Shown: piece by piece, positions 7,158-15,952 of the stretch
How positions within the stretch are numbered: the first letter of the stretch is position 1
How the letters are laid out: each line of letters begins with the position of its first letter
NCBI RefSeq assembly: GCF_900182585.1
Contig: NZ_FXTM01000008.1
Location: forward strand, 1 to 63,309
Direction of reading: 5' to 3'
Source: Balnearium lithotrophicum
GTDB lineage: Bacteria > Aquificota > Aquificia > Desulfurobacteriales > Desulfurobacteriaceae
Length of the DNA: 63,309 nt
Made by a program: the position numbers and the translations under genes
Notes under the pieces: generated by a model
Seen by the model: only the letters and a program-made list of their open reading frames with translations
Databases searched by the model: none
What the model was told of the DNA's origin: nothing

Positions 7158-8022
7158 CTAAGACCTCCGGAAAAGCAGGTTTTGAAAGGTTCCCCGACTT
7201 ATCAACGGCGTAGATAGCTACCTTTTTGGGACAGACTTTAAAGGTTAAGTATATACCACTAACTCTAATTTCCCTTCTATCTGTTTTAACTACGTAATCA
7301 ACAACGTCCTTTGAAGGAGATGGCTCCCAGAATAGGGTACATACAGGTCTTTTAACTAAATACGCCTTTGGAGGAGGAAGGGGAGGAATTCTATCCTGAG
7401 GAGTAACAGAATAGGGTTCTGTTAATCTTCCCTTTACACTACCTTTTGAAAACCTAAATCTGTAGTTGTACCTTTTTCCGTTCTTTACGTTTTTATCGAT
7501 AAAGGAGCTCCCCTTAAAGGTGGCGTAGGGTTTTACAAATGGAAATTCCTGATTTCTGAATGCTTCAACTTCCGTAACGGGATTTTCTACAGAGACTTTT
7601 ACAAGTCCATCTCCAGCCTTCACCTTTACCTTTGGAACGTCCACGATAGGCTTTCTTCCCAGCAGACACTCTACGTTACTTTCGTTTTTTTCCCTTTTGT
7701 AGATGGAGATTACTTTGTAGCACCTCTTCTCTCCAGCCTTTATAGGAACATCTAAAAAGTAATTCTTTTCTGTTTCATACGTCTCCTTTCCAAAGTTTAC
7801 TATCACCCTGTAATGGACTTTTGAAGGGTTCGGAATTTTCCTTCCATCCTCATAGGTGCTAACCCTCTTCCAAACGATTAGTGGCCTGTTGAAGTCCTGT
7901 ACTTTTTCAGTTATTATTGGAGGTGATGGTTTTTTTGTAAGGGGAGGGAGAGGATTTCCCCTGTGGCCACAGGTGGAAAAGGAAAACAAGAGGGGAAATA
8001 GGAACAGTACTAATTTCTTCAA
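7126..8022 (-). CDS. Putative lipoprotein with fibronectin-like beta domains
   Basis: A 298-aa exported protein. Starting at TTG 8022 (GGAGG four bases upstream) gives MKKLVLFLFPLLFSFSTC, a short signal peptide ending in a rough lipobox (FSTC, Cys about residue 18), then a proline-rich linker (NPLPPLTKKPSPP). The remainder is beta-rich with repeated Tyr/Lys patterns resembling two fibronectin type III modules (about residues 35-120 and 125-290), and a late DRIPPLPPPKAYLV linker. No catalytic motif is apparent. Similar lipoproteins occur in Aquificota and Deltaproteobacteria without known function. The gene heads the purE operon, overlapping purE by 32 bases. Confidence 0.75.
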   Translation of the reverse strand: MKKLVLFLFPLLFSFSTCGHRGNPLPPLTKKPSPPIITEKVQDFNRPLIVWKRVSTYEDGRKIPNPSKVHYRVIVNFGKETYETEKNYFLDVPIKAGEKRCYKVISIYKREKNESNVECLLGRKPIVDVPKVKVKAGDGLVKVSVENPVTEVEAFRNQEFPFVKPYATFKGSSFIDKNVKNGKRYNYRFRFSKGSVKGRLTEPYSVTPQDRIPPLPPPKAYLVKRPVCTLFWEPSPSKDVVDYVVKTDRREIRVSGIYLTFKVCPKKVAIYAVDKSGNLSKPAFPEVLDEKGCSSDGK

Positions 8023-8047
8023 ATTTCCTCCATTGAAAATTTTTTGC

Positions 8048-8056
8048 TGATATAAT
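8048..8056 (+). promoter_or_regulatory. Extended -10 promoter for efp
   Basis: TGATATAAT (TG at 8048-8049, TATAAT at 8051-8056) is an exact extended -10 element 34 bases before the efp TTG start. No good -35 is seen at the normal distance, as is usual for extended -10 promoters. It lies between divergent genes. Confidence 0.55.
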
Positions 8057-8089
8057 TTTCTCAAAATTTGAATCCATAAGGAGGTGGCG

Positions 8090-8662
8090 TTGGCTTCTAT
8101 AGATGTAAATCAAATATCAAAGGGAATGAAGTTGGAAATAGAGGGAGCTCCGTACGAAATAATCGACTATCAGCACGTTAAACCCGGTAAGGGACAGGCA
8201 TTTGCAAGAATCAAACTGAAGAATCTAAAAACTGGAAACGTTGTTGAAAAGACGTACAAGGTTGGTGAAAAGTTAGAACTCGCAGACTTTGAAGAGAGGG
8301 AGATGGAGTACATCTACAACGACGGTGAGTACTACTACTTTATGGATACGAGAACTTACGAACAGGTTGGAGTTCCAGCTGTTTCTTTGGGAGAAAAGGC
8401 AAAGTTTCTGAAGGAGAACACTCCCGTTATGGTTCAATTTTACAAAGGAGAGGCAATTTCTGTAAAACTTCCAAAGAGCATTGTTCTCCAGGTTGTTGAC
8501 ACCGAACCAGGGTTTAAGGGTGATACTGTTACAAACGTTACAAAGCCGGCTACCCTTGAAACTGGAGCGGTAATTCAGGTTCCTACTTTTATAAACGTTG
8601 GAGATTTTGTAAAGGTTAACCCTGAAACGGGAGAGTACATAGAAAGGGTAAACGTTAAGTAG
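8090..8662 (+). CDS. efp: Elongation factor P
   Basis: A 190-aa translation factor of three beta-barrel domains that relieves ribosome stalling at polyproline. With TTG at 8090 (AAGGAGG at 8078-8084) the protein begins MASIDVNQISKGM. Domain I carries the loop HVKPGKGQAFARI, with Lys at the modified position; no EpmA/EpmB or rhamnosylation gene is seen here. The C-terminal PTFINVGDFVKVNPETGEYIERV motif is complete. The efp-accB-accC order is conserved widely in bacteria. Confidence 0.96.
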   Translation: MASIDVNQISKGMKLEIEGAPYEIIDYQHVKPGKGQAFARIKLKNLKTGNVVEKTYKVGEKLELADFEEREMEYIYNDGEYYYFMDTRTYEQVGVPAVSLGEKAKFLKENTPVMVQFYKGEAISVKLPKSIVLQVVDTEPGFKGDTVTNVTKPATLETGAVIQVPTFINVGDFVKVNPETGEYIERVNVK

Positions 8663-8671
8663 GAGGATGTT

Positions 8672-9103
8672 TTGGAGAATTTGGAGAAAGTAAAGAACTT
8701 ACTAAAGTCCCTGGAGAACACATCCTTAGAGGAAGTTGAAATAGAGACGGAAGGAATCAAAATAAAGGCAAAGTTCAAAAGGGAAATTACTGTTCAAACT
8801 GTTAAACCTTCCCCTGTAAAGGAGGAAGTTGAGGTTCCTCAGGAAGAGGAATTAGAAGAGAACTACTACGTTGTAGAGTCTCCCATGGTGGGAACGTTTT
8901 ACAGAGCTCCCTCTCCGGGAGCTGAGCCATTTGTTAAGGAGGGGGATTACGTTGAAAAGGGGCAGGTTCTGTGTATAATAGAGGCTCTCAAAGTTATGAA
9001 CGAGATTGAGTCTGAAGTATCGGGAATAGTTAAGAAAGTCCTCGTTGAGAATGGTCAACCTGTTGAGTACGGTCAACCTCTTTTCTACATTGAGAAAAAA
9101 TAG
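8672..9103 (+). CDS. accB: Biotin carboxyl carrier protein of acetyl-CoA carboxylase
   Basis: A 143-aa carrier that holds biotin between AccC and the carboxyltransferase in fatty-acid synthesis. The N-terminal ~60 residues are charged and flexible, and the C-terminal biotinyl domain starts at VVESPMVGTFYRAPSPGA. The biotinylation motif reads EALKVMNEIE, so the residue before the target Lys is Leu rather than the near-universal Met, and Val follows. TTG at 8672 follows AGGAGG. It lies nine bases after efp and nine before accC. Confidence 0.93.
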   Translation: MENLEKVKNLLKSLENTSLEEVEIETEGIKIKAKFKREITVQTVKPSPVKEEVEVPQEEELEENYYVVESPMVGTFYRAPSPGAEPFVKEGDYVEKGQVLCIIEALKVMNEIESEVSGIVKKVLVENGQPVEYGQPLFYIEKK

Positions 9104-9112
9104 GAAAGTGTA

Positions 9113-10459
9113 ATGTTCAAAAAGGTCCTTATTGCAAACCGTGGAGAAATAGCTGTAAGAATCATAAGAACGTGTAAGGAATTGGGAATAAAGACAGTTG
9201 CAGTTTATTCAACGGCGGATAGGGAGTCGCTCCACGTTTACTTAGCGGATGAGGCCGTCTGTATAGGAGGGCCTCAGCCAAGCCAGAGTTACCTTAACAT
9301 ACCGGCAATAATTGCTGCTGCTGAGTTAACTGGAGCCGATGCAATTCACCCTGGGTACGGTTTTCTGTCTGAAAATCCCGGATTTGCCGAAATTTGTAAT
9401 GCCTGTGGAGTGAAGTTTATAGGGCCCTCTCCAGAAACAATGCTCTTGATGGGAGATAAGGCGAAGGCGAGGGAGATTGCAAAGAGAGCAGGAGTTCCTG
9501 TAATTGAGGGAAGTGGTGTTTGCAGGAGTGTTCAGGAAGCCCTTAAGGAAGCGGAGAGAATAGGTTATCCGCTCTTAGTTAAGGCAGCCCACGGTGGTGG
9601 TGGAAGGGGAATGAGACTGATAAGTGAACCATCGGAGGCGGAAACACTGATAGCAACCGCCATGTCTGAAGCTGAGGCTGCCTTCGGAAGTAGTGAGGTT
9701 TACCTTGAGAGGTTCATAGAAAATCCAAGGCATATAGAAGTTCAAATAGTTGCAGATAGAGGGGGAAATGTAGCAACCTTTGGGGAGAGGGAGTGTTCTC
9801 TTCAGAGAAGGCACCAGAAGGTCTTAGAGGAAGCTCCTTCATCCTTTGTCGATGAGGAGCTCAGAAAGAAGCTTTCAGAGGCAGCAAAGAGGATTGCAGA
9901 GTACATAAATTATGAGGGTGCTGGAACGGTTGAATTTTTAGTTGATAAGGAAAAAAATTTCTACTTCATCGAAATGAATACGAGAATTCAGGTGGAACAC
10001 CCTGTTACTGAAATGGTAACAGGAAAGGATTTAATTTCACTTCAAATAAAGGCAGCTTCCGGTGAGAAAATTGACTATAATCAAGTTGAATTAAAAGGAC
10101 ATGCTATAGAATTTAGAATAAACTGTGAAGATTATAAAAAAGGATTCTCCCCAGTTCCGGGAAAGATTGAAAAACTATTGATACCCGGAGGATTTGGAGT
10201 AAGGGTCGATACTCATATATACGAGGGATACCAAGTTCCCGTTTACTACGATTCTCTACTTGCAAAGCTCATAGTTTGGGGAGAGAGTAGGGAGGAAGCA
10301 ATAAGGAGAGGAAGGAGAGCTCTCTCTGAGTTTGTAATAGAGGGAAGTTTAAAAACTACAATTCCTTTTCACCTGAAATTGATAGAAACGGAGGAATTTA
10401 GAAAAGGGAATTTGAATACGAGGATTTTAGAAGAGGTTATCCTTCCCAAGATTGTTTAA
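9113..10459 (+). CDS. accC: Acetyl-CoA carboxylase, biotin carboxylase subunit
   Basis: A 448-aa ATP-grasp enzyme that carboxylates biotin on AccB using bicarbonate and ATP. The N-terminal [19 protein letters not shown], the ATP-grasp glycine loop [13 protein letters not shown] (about residue 160) and the catalytic [17 protein letters not shown] block are intact. Length is normal for AccC and not for pyruvate carboxylase subunit A (which is longer), and accB is adjacent, though some autotrophs use AccC-like subunits in pyruvate carboxylase. Confidence 0.95.
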   Translation: MFKKVLIANRGEIAVRIIRTCKELGIKTVAVYSTADRESLHVYLADEAVCIGGPQPSQSYLNIPAIIAAAELTGADAIHPGYGFLSENPGFAEICNACGVKFIGPSPETMLLMGDKAKAREIAKRAGVPVIEGSGVCRSVQEALKEAERIGYPLLVKAAHGGGGRGMRLISEPSEAETLIATAMSEAEAAFGSSEVYLERFIENPRHIEVQIVADRGGNVATFGERECSLQRRHQKVLEEAPSSFVDEELRKKLSEAAKRIAEYINYEGAGTVEFLVDKEKNFYFIEMNTRIQVEHPVTEMVTGKDLISLQIKAASGEKIDYNQVELKGHAIEFRINCEDYKKGFSPVPGKIEKLLIPGGFGVRVDTHIYEGYQVPVYYDSLLAKLIVWGESREEAIRRGRRALSEFVIEGSLKTTIPFHLKLIETEEFRKGNLNTRILEEVILPKIV

Positions 10460-10477
10460 TCAGTTTGGAGGAAAATA

Positions 10478-10993
10478 ATGCCCAGTCAGTCGAAGTCTGA
10501 AAAGGTAAAAATATGGATTAAGGAGTACCTTTCTGAGTTTGGAGAGTACAACGGAACGATTGAGGAGCTATCAAATTTAACGAACGCCTCACCCTACATA
10601 GTGAAAAAAGTTTTAAAGGAACTTGAGAAGGAAGGTTTTCTAAAGTCTGAATCCAAAAGGGGGAAGGGGTTGACTATAAAGCTGGCCGAGTCTTCCGAAC
10701 CTCAGAAAGAGGAGGAGGTGGCCAAGGTGGAGGAGAAAGAGGAAAAACAGAAAAACGTTGAGGAAGTGGAAGTAAAGGAAAAAAAGGAAAAGGAGAAGAA
10801 GAAGTCCCTTCAGGACAGGGTACTTTCATCCCTGTTGGGAAAGGACGTTACGGTTTTCCTCATAAGTGGAACGAGATTGGAGGGAAAACTTTTGGATTTT
10901 GATAACTTTACACTATCCATGACAGCTCCAAAGGGAAAATCCTTAGTTTATAAACACGCCATTGCAACAATTCTCTATGATGTGGAAGAGTAA
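10478..10993 (+). CDS. Winged-helix/Hfq-domain fusion protein 1
   Basis: A 171-aa protein with three parts. Residues about 5-68 look like a winged helix (GTIEELSNLTNASPYIVKKV, then a Lys/Arg-rich wing). Residues 70-110 are a highly charged Glu/Lys linker. Residues 111-171 are an Hfq domain: LQDRVLSSLLGKDV keeps Hfq's LQD start, GTRLEGKLLDFDNFTL is the Sm1 motif with FD conserved, and LVYKHAIATI is the Sm2 signature YKHA. Bacterial Hfq is an sRNA chaperone forming hexameric rings, normally without a DNA-binding domain. The arginine patch of the Hfq rim is not kept (LLGKD here). The stop overlaps the next gene's ATG (TAATG). Confidence 0.8.
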   Translation: MPSQSKSEKVKIWIKEYLSEFGEYNGTIEELSNLTNASPYIVKKVLKELEKEGFLKSESKRGKGLTIKLAESSEPQKEEEVAKVEEKEEKQKNVEEVEVKEKKEKEKKKSLQDRVLSSLLGKDVTVFLISGTRLEGKLLDFDNFTLSMTAPKGKSLVYKHAIATILYDVEE

Positions 10994-11490
10994 TGAAGAG
11001 GTATAAGACCTTAGAGGAAGCCCAAATAGCCCTTATTGAACTTCTTGAGGAGAGGGGAGAGTTTAGAGGAACGATTGAGGAGTTGTCTGAGGAGCTTTCT
11101 GTTAAACCTGAGCAGGTCAAACTTGTTGTTCAGGTTTTAAAGTCATCCGGTAACGTAATTACAGAGGAGTTTGACGACCACATAATCATAAAGCCTGCCT
11201 CATCAATTCAGGTTTACCTTCCGCCGATTCTGACGGAAGAGCAGAAAGAGGAGATTGAGAGGAAGGTGGAGGAGGGTTACAAGGTTATAGCCTGTTCAAC
11301 TATGGGGGGAGTTCAGAGTAGGGAGCTCCGAAGTGCCCTTGGAAAGAGAGTTATTGTTTACTTTAGAAACGGTAGTAGATTGGAGGCAAAGCTAAAGGGT
11401 TTTGACAGGTTCTGTTTAAAGTTGAGAAACTACATGGGAAACATTCTTGCGTACAAACACGCAATTTCGACAATAGTCTATAAACCTTAA
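10993..11490 (+). CDS. Winged-helix/Hfq-domain fusion protein 2
   Basis: A 165-aa paralogue of the upstream protein with the same architecture. Residues about 5-68 are a winged helix with the same GTIEELSEELSVKPEQVKLV helix pair. Residues 70-108 are a linker (ILTEEQKEEIERKVEEGYKV). Residues 109-165 are an Hfq domain: SRELRSALGKRVIVYFRNG, RLEAKLKGFDRFCLKL as Sm1, and AYKHAISTIVYKP as an almost canonical Hfq Sm2 end. It starts at ATG 10993, one base inside the previous stop, preceded by GGAAGAG, so the two are made together and could form mixed rings. It lacks the LQD start seen in protein 1. I assign the Hfq homology from motifs by eye; function is inference. Confidence 0.8.
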   Translation: MKRYKTLEEAQIALIELLEERGEFRGTIEELSEELSVKPEQVKLVVQVLKSSGNVITEEFDDHIIIKPASSIQVYLPPILTEEQKEEIERKVEEGYKVIACSTMGGVQSRELRSALGKRVIVYFRNGSRLEAKLKGFDRFCLKLRNYMGNILAYKHAISTIVYKP

Positions 11491-11522
11491 ATTTCCCCCT
11501 TCTTTTACTTTAGGAGAAAGAA

Positions 11523-13634
11523 GTGAAGAAACTCCTGAATGAACTTAATCCACAGCAGAGAGAGGCCGTTCTCTACTTTGATTCTCCACTTTTAATACTT
11601 GCAGGTGCAGGTTCAGGAAAAACGAGGGTTATTACCTATAAGATTGCATACATGGTTAGGGAGCTCTCCTTCTCTCCCGAGAGAATTCTCGCAATAACGT
11701 TTACAAACAAAGCAGCAAGGGAGATGAAGGAGAGGGTAGAGAAGCTCTTAGGGAGTGACGTTCCCGTTTTTGTTTCAACGTTTCACTCCTTCTGTGTTAG
11801 GCTTTTAAGGTCTCACGCTGCTAAAGTAGGCTTAAAACCAAACTTTGTGATAGTTGATACTGAGGATAAGAAGAGGCTTCTAAAGGAAGTAGTAAAGGAG
11901 TTAAACCTTGATACAGAACTCTACAGTCCCTCTGCCCTGTCCTCTGTTTTGAGCAACATAAAGAATGGAACGTTCTCTCTTGATTCTGCACAGGTTTACT
12001 ACGATAGAATTTCTCCTATTTTTGAGCTCTACAACAGAAAGCTGAAGGAACTTAATGCCGTTGACTTTGATGACTTACTCCTTTATGGAAGAGACATCTT
12101 AAGTGACGAAAGGACGAGAAGTTACTACGAAAGGTACTTTCAGTACCTGTTGATTGATGAGTATCAGGATACAAACAGAATCCAGTACGAAATTGCAAGG
12201 TCAATTGCTGGTAGAAAGGGAAATATCTGTGTTGTTGGAGATGAGGACCAGTGTATCTATACCTGGAGGGGGGCAAACATTGAAAACATCCTCTCGTTTG
12301 AAAGGGACTTCAAGAATGCAAAGGTAATAAAACTTGAAAAGAACTACAGGTGTACAAAGGTAATTCTTGAAGCTGCAAACGCCGTAATATCCAACAACAG
12401 GCTCAGAAAGGGAAAAAGGCTTTACACAGACAATCAAACTGGAGAACCAATAAGGCTCTTTAGGGCTGAAACAGACTCAGAGGAGTCACTCTTTGTTTCA
12501 AAGGCTATAAAGAACTTGATTAAAAAAGGAATAAGTCCAAAGGACATTGCAGTTTTCTACAGGACCAATTCCCTGTCAAGGTCGATAGAGGATGCTTTAA
12601 GGAGGGAAGGAATCTCCTATCAGATTGTTGGTGGAGTTAAGTTCTACGAGAGAAAGGAGATTAAGGACATTCTGGCCTACTTGAGGCTCTCTCTCTTTGA
12701 GGAGGACCTTATTTCCCTTTTCAGAGTTCTAAACGTTCCTAAGAGGGGACTTGGAAGTGCTGTTGAGGAGAGGTTACGGAGGATAACCGAAAGGGAAAGG
12801 TCATGGAGTGGAGTCCTCTCAAAGCTTGAAGGGGAACTCCGAATGGAAAAGCAGAGGAGGGCAGTCAGGGAGCTCCGTGAAACGTTAGAAATACTCAAAG
12901 GTAAGACCTCAGAACTTTCTCCCTACGAGCTTATCAAATTTATCGTTACAGTTACCAACTATGAGGACTACCTGAGGAACGAGTTTAAGGAGGACTTTGA
13001 ACAGAGGTTGGAAAACGTTAGAGAGTTGGGAAATACAATTCAGGAGTTTTCAGAGAGAACGGGACTTAAAGGGGAGGAGCTCTACTTGGACTTCTTGACA
13101 ACGGTAACTCTGTCATCGGACCAGGACGAGATTGAAAACGCTGAGAAAGTTACCCTTATGACAGTTCATGCATCAAAGGGTTTGGAGTTCCCCGTTGTCT
13201 TTGTAACTGGTCTTGAAGAGGGAGTTTTTCCTCACTTCAAATCGTCAGATTCCTCAGAGGAGATTGAGGAGGAGAGGCGTCTTTTCTACGTTGCCGTAAC
13301 GAGGGCAAAGAGGCTCTTAACCCTTTCCTATGCAAAAAAGAGAAGGACATTTGGAAAATTAAGGGATACAAAGCCTTCAAGGTTTATCTCAGAAATTCCT
13401 TCAAACTTGATTAAAGAGGTAAAGAAGAGGACGAGGGGTGAGACCTTAAGGGAAAAAACGGAAAACTTGGAGATTGAAAAAAGCAGAAAGCCAAAACTGG
13501 TCTTTCACAAAAAGTACGGAAAGGGAGTTGTTAAGAGAGTTGATGGAAGGGGAGAAAATGCAAAGGTAACAGCGTTCTTTTCCAACTACGGTGAAAAGAC
13601 GATAATAATGAAGTTTCTCAAAGTCTTGGCATAG
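11523..13634 (+). CDS. pcrA: UvrD/PcrA-type 3'-5' DNA helicase
   Basis: A 703-aa superfamily 1 helicase acting in repair and replication restart. Motifs in order: Q-motif LNPQQREAVLYF, Walker A GAGSGKT (about residue 30), TFTNKAAREMKERV, Walker B LIDEYQDTN (about residue 222), EDQCIYTWRGA, LEKNYRC, TVHASKGLEFPVVFVTG and VAVTRAKRLL. The C-terminal VFHKKYGKGVVKRVDGRG segment is the PcrA-type Tudor-like end. GTG at 11523 follows AGGAG. PcrA, UvrD and Rep are hard to separate by eye; the tail favours PcrA. Confidence 0.93.
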   Translation: MKKLLNELNPQQREAVLYFDSPLLILAGAGSGKTRVITYKIAYMVRELSFSPERILAITFTNKAAREMKERVEKLLGSDVPVFVSTFHSFCVRLLRSHAAKVGLKPNFVIVDTEDKKRLLKEVVKELNLDTELYSPSALSSVLSNIKNGTFSLDSAQVYYDRISPIFELYNRKLKELNAVDFDDLLLYGRDILSDERTRSYYERYFQYLLIDEYQDTNRIQYEIARSIAGRKGNICVVGDEDQCIYTWRGANIENILSFERDFKNAKVIKLEKNYRCTKVILEAANAVISNNRLRKGKRLYTDNQTGEPIRLFRAETDSEESLFVSKAIKNLIKKGISPKDIAVFYRTNSLSRSIEDALRREGISYQIVGGVKFYERKEIKDILAYLRLSLFEEDLISLFRVLNVPKRGLGSAVEERLRRITERERSWSGVLSKLEGELRMEKQRRAVRELRETLEILKGKTSELSPYELIKFIVTVTNYEDYLRNEFKEDFEQRLENVRELGNTIQEFSERTGLKGEELYLDFLTTVTLSSDQDEIENAEKVTLMTVHASKGLEFPVVFVTGLEEGVFPHFKSSDSSEEIEEERRLFYVAVTRAKRLLTLSYAKKRRTFGKLRDTKPSRFISEIPSNLIKEVKKRTRGETLREKTENLEIEKSRKPKLVFHKKYGKGVVKRVDGRGENAKVTAFFSNYGEKTIIMKFLKVLA

Positions 13635-13645
13635 GGAGGTTTACG

Positions 13646-14791
13646 TTGAAACCTATAAAGAAGAGGCTGTTAACTCCAGGTCCGACAATGGTTCCAGAGA
13701 GGGTTCTTGAAGCACTTTCAAGGCCAACCCTCTACCACAGGTCTCCCGAATTTAAGGAGGTCTTTTTAGAAACGAGAGAGCTCCTTTCAAAGGTTATGAG
13801 GACCGAAGGGGAGGTTCTTATCCTTACTTCCTCCGGAACTGGAGCAATGGAGGCAGCAGTATCTAACCTCTTCCAGCCTGGAGACAGTGCAATAGTGGTT
13901 GTTGGAGGAAAGTTTGGTCAGAGATGGGAGGAGCTCTGCAGAGTTTACAGTATCAACCCTATAGTGATTAACGTTGAATGGGGAAGGGCTGTGGACATAG
14001 AGGATGTGGAGAGAGCCCTGAAGGAAAATCCAGATGTTAAGGGTGTTCTTGTTCAAATTTGCGAAACATCAACTGGAACTATTCACGATGTTAGGGGAAT
14101 TGGGGAGCTCCTTAAAAACTACCCAGATGTTCTCTTGGTTGCAGATGGAATTACAGCCTACGGAGTCTACGATATACCTACAGATGAGTGGGGAATTGAC
14201 GTTGCAGTGACAGGTTCTCAAAAGGCACTGATGACTCCTCCCGGCCTTGCCGTTATAACTTTGAGCAAGAGGGCTGTTGAGAGAATAAAGCCGAGGAACT
14301 ACTACTTTGACCTTAAAAAAGAGATAAAGCAGCAGAACAAGGGACAAACTGCTTACACAACTGCAACCAATTTGGTTGTGGCACTGAACGAGGCCCTTAA
14401 AATGATAGTTGAGGAAGGGTTGGAGAACGTTGCCAAGAGACACAAAGTTCTTGCAGAGGCAACGAGGGAAGGAGTTAAGGCTCTGGGATTGGAGCTCCTC
14501 TCAAGCAACCCTGCAAACGGCGTTACAGCAGTAAGGTGTCCTGAGGGGATAAATGGTCAGGAGATTGTAAGGGTAGCAAGGGAGAAGTACGGTGTGACGA
14601 TTGCCGGTGGTCAGGAGCACCTGAAGGGGAAGATATTCAGGCTCTCCCACATGGGGTACGTTGACCAGTTTGACGTCCTTACAGGGCTTGAGGTGACAGA
14701 GTTTGCCCTTAAAGAGTTGGGATACGAAGGGTTTAAATTTGGTGACTCTGTCAGGGCTGCCATGGAAGTCTTCTACAAAAATGGTGTATAG
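13646..14791 (+). CDS. Class V aminotransferase (alanine/serine-glyoxylate type)
   Basis: A 381-aa PLP enzyme of the SPT/AGT family, which moves amino groups from alanine or serine to glyoxylate or pyruvate. The start KKRLLTPGPTMVPERVLEAL is typical, the cofactor-binding SSGTGAMEAAVSN turn lies near residue 65, and the PLP Lys is in AVTGSQKALMTPPGLAV (about residue 195). In autotrophs such enzymes often serve serine or glycine synthesis; homologues were historically mislabelled soluble hydrogenase subunits. TTG start with GGGAGG upstream. Confidence 0.9.
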   Translation: MKPIKKRLLTPGPTMVPERVLEALSRPTLYHRSPEFKEVFLETRELLSKVMRTEGEVLILTSSGTGAMEAAVSNLFQPGDSAIVVVGGKFGQRWEELCRVYSINPIVINVEWGRAVDIEDVERALKENPDVKGVLVQICETSTGTIHDVRGIGELLKNYPDVLLVADGITAYGVYDIPTDEWGIDVAVTGSQKALMTPPGLAVITLSKRAVERIKPRNYYFDLKKEIKQQNKGQTAYTTATNLVVALNEALKMIVEEGLENVAKRHKVLAEATREGVKALGLELLSSNPANGVTAVRCPEGINGQEIVRVAREKYGVTIAGGQEHLKGKIFRLSHMGYVDQFDVLTGLEVTEFALKELGYEGFKFGDSVRAAMEVFYKNGV

Positions 14792-14817
14792 TTAGGAAAA
14801 AATTAAAAGGAGAAAGT

Positions 14818-15240
14818 ATGGAAAAGTACATCTGCACAGTTGAGTACACACTGACCTCACCAACGGGAGAGGTTATAGACACAACGGCTGGAAGGGAGCC
14901 ATTTACATTCAAAACTGGTGAGGAGCAGGTAATTCCCGGATTTGAAAGGGAAGTTTTAAAAATGGAGGAGGGAGAGGAGAGGACCTTTACCTTACAGCCC
15001 TCTGAGGCGTACGGAGAAAGGAGGGAGGAGCTCCTTGAGACCCTTCCTAAAACTCTCTTTCAGGGTTTAGACCTTCAGAAGGGACAGCTTCTACAGGGAA
15101 CAACTCCTGAAGGACAGACCTTCTTAGTGAGGGTTTTTGACTTTAACGATGAAACAGTAACGGTAGACCACAACCATCCACTTGCAGGAATGCCTTTAAC
15201 GTTTAAGGTTAAACTCCTTAAGAAGGAGGTTGTTTCCTGA
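14818..15240 (+). CDS. slyD: FKBP-type peptidyl-prolyl isomerase, SlyD-like
   Basis: A 140-aa cytoplasmic prolyl isomerase and chaperone. FKBP strands flank an inserted chaperone flap (about residues 70-120), as in SlyD, and the signature VDHNHPLAGMPLTFKVKLL closes the fold. The Gly-rich IPGFEREVLKMEEGEERTF segment is the FKBP active-site edge. It lacks SlyD's C-terminal His-rich metal tail. It sits three bases before the flavin reductase gene. Confidence 0.92.
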   Translation: MEKYICTVEYTLTSPTGEVIDTTAGREPFTFKTGEEQVIPGFEREVLKMEEGEERTFTLQPSEAYGERREELLETLPKTLFQGLDLQKGQLLQGTTPEGQTFLVRVFDFNDETVTVDHNHPLAGMPLTFKVKLLKKEVVS

Positions 15241-15242
15241 AA

Positions 15243-15824
15243 ATGGAGACGGTTTTGGTTTCTGAGGAAAACCAGAAACTTATAAGTAAGCTCATTTTTA
15301 GCACGATTGTTCCAAGACCGATAGCTTGGATAACTACAGTTTCAAAGGAGGGGGCCGTTAATCTGGCTCCCTTTTCATTCTTCAATGCAGTTACAACGAA
15401 ACCTCCACTCCTCTTTGTTTCTGTTGGAAAGAGAAAGGACGGTTCCCTTAAGGATACCTCGAGGAACATTGTTGAAACGGGAGAATTTGTCGTCAATGTA
15501 GTTTCTGAGGAGTTTTTGGAGAAGATGCACCTTTCGGGAAAGGACTTCCCACCTGAAGTAAGTGAACCGGAGGAGCTTGGGATTTCCCTTGAAAGTTCAG
15601 AGAAGGTTAAACCTCCGAGGGTTAAGGGAGTTCCTGCATCCTTAGAGTGCGTACTGAGGGAGCACTTAAACTTAGGTTCAACCCCGATGGACGTTTTCAT
15701 AGGGGAGGTTGTTTCAATAACGTACTCTCCAGAGATTTTAAATTCCCAGAGGGGAATTGTAGGAAGGTTAGGGGGAAAGAGGTACTGTATAGTTAAAAAT
15801 GAAGTTGACCTATCAAACCTTTAA
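15243..15824 (+). CDS. Flavin reductase family protein (FMN-binding split barrel)
   Basis: A 193-aa FMN-binding split-barrel protein. Key features are the early FSTIVPRPIAWITTVSKEG strand, NLAPFSFFNAVTTKPPLLFV (FMN loop), and DTSRNIVETGEFVVNVVSEE, all hallmarks of the flavin-reductase/DIM6-NTAB family. Such proteins reduce flavin with NAD(P)H or act as flavoprotein oxidoreductases of unknown substrate. It ends just before a strong terminator hairpin that closes the operon. Confidence 0.87.
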   Translation: METVLVSEENQKLISKLIFSTIVPRPIAWITTVSKEGAVNLAPFSFFNAVTTKPPLLFVSVGKRKDGSLKDTSRNIVETGEFVVNVVSEEFLEKMHLSGKDFPPEVSEPEELGISLESSEKVKPPRVKGVPASLECVLREHLNLGSTPMDVFIGEVVSITYSPEILNSQRGIVGRLGGKRYCIVKNEVDLSNL

Positions 15825-15827
15825 AAG

Positions 15828-15847
15828 AGGGGGGCTAAGCCCCCTTT
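15828..15847. terminator. Terminator after the flavin reductase gene
   Basis: GGGGGC (15830-15835), loop TAA, GCCCCC (15839-15844), flanked by A-rich and TTT sequence. A short, very stable stem at the end of the plus-strand operon; with AAAAG on the other side it could also act on minus-strand transcripts leaving ubiD. Confidence 0.75.
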
Positions 15848-15952
15848 AGTATCAAGGCGTTTATTTATTATTAATATTCCGCTATATCTAATATGGTAAA
15901 TCAAATTTCTATTTCAATAGGTTAATTGCAAAATTATTACAGTAGCCAAATT
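15845..15952. other. AT-rich spacer between convergent flavin reductase and ubiD
   Basis: About 108 bases, strongly AT-rich (TTTATTTATTATTAATATT near 15862-15880). I see no open reading frame, RNA gene or further hairpin of note. Confidence 0.5.
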
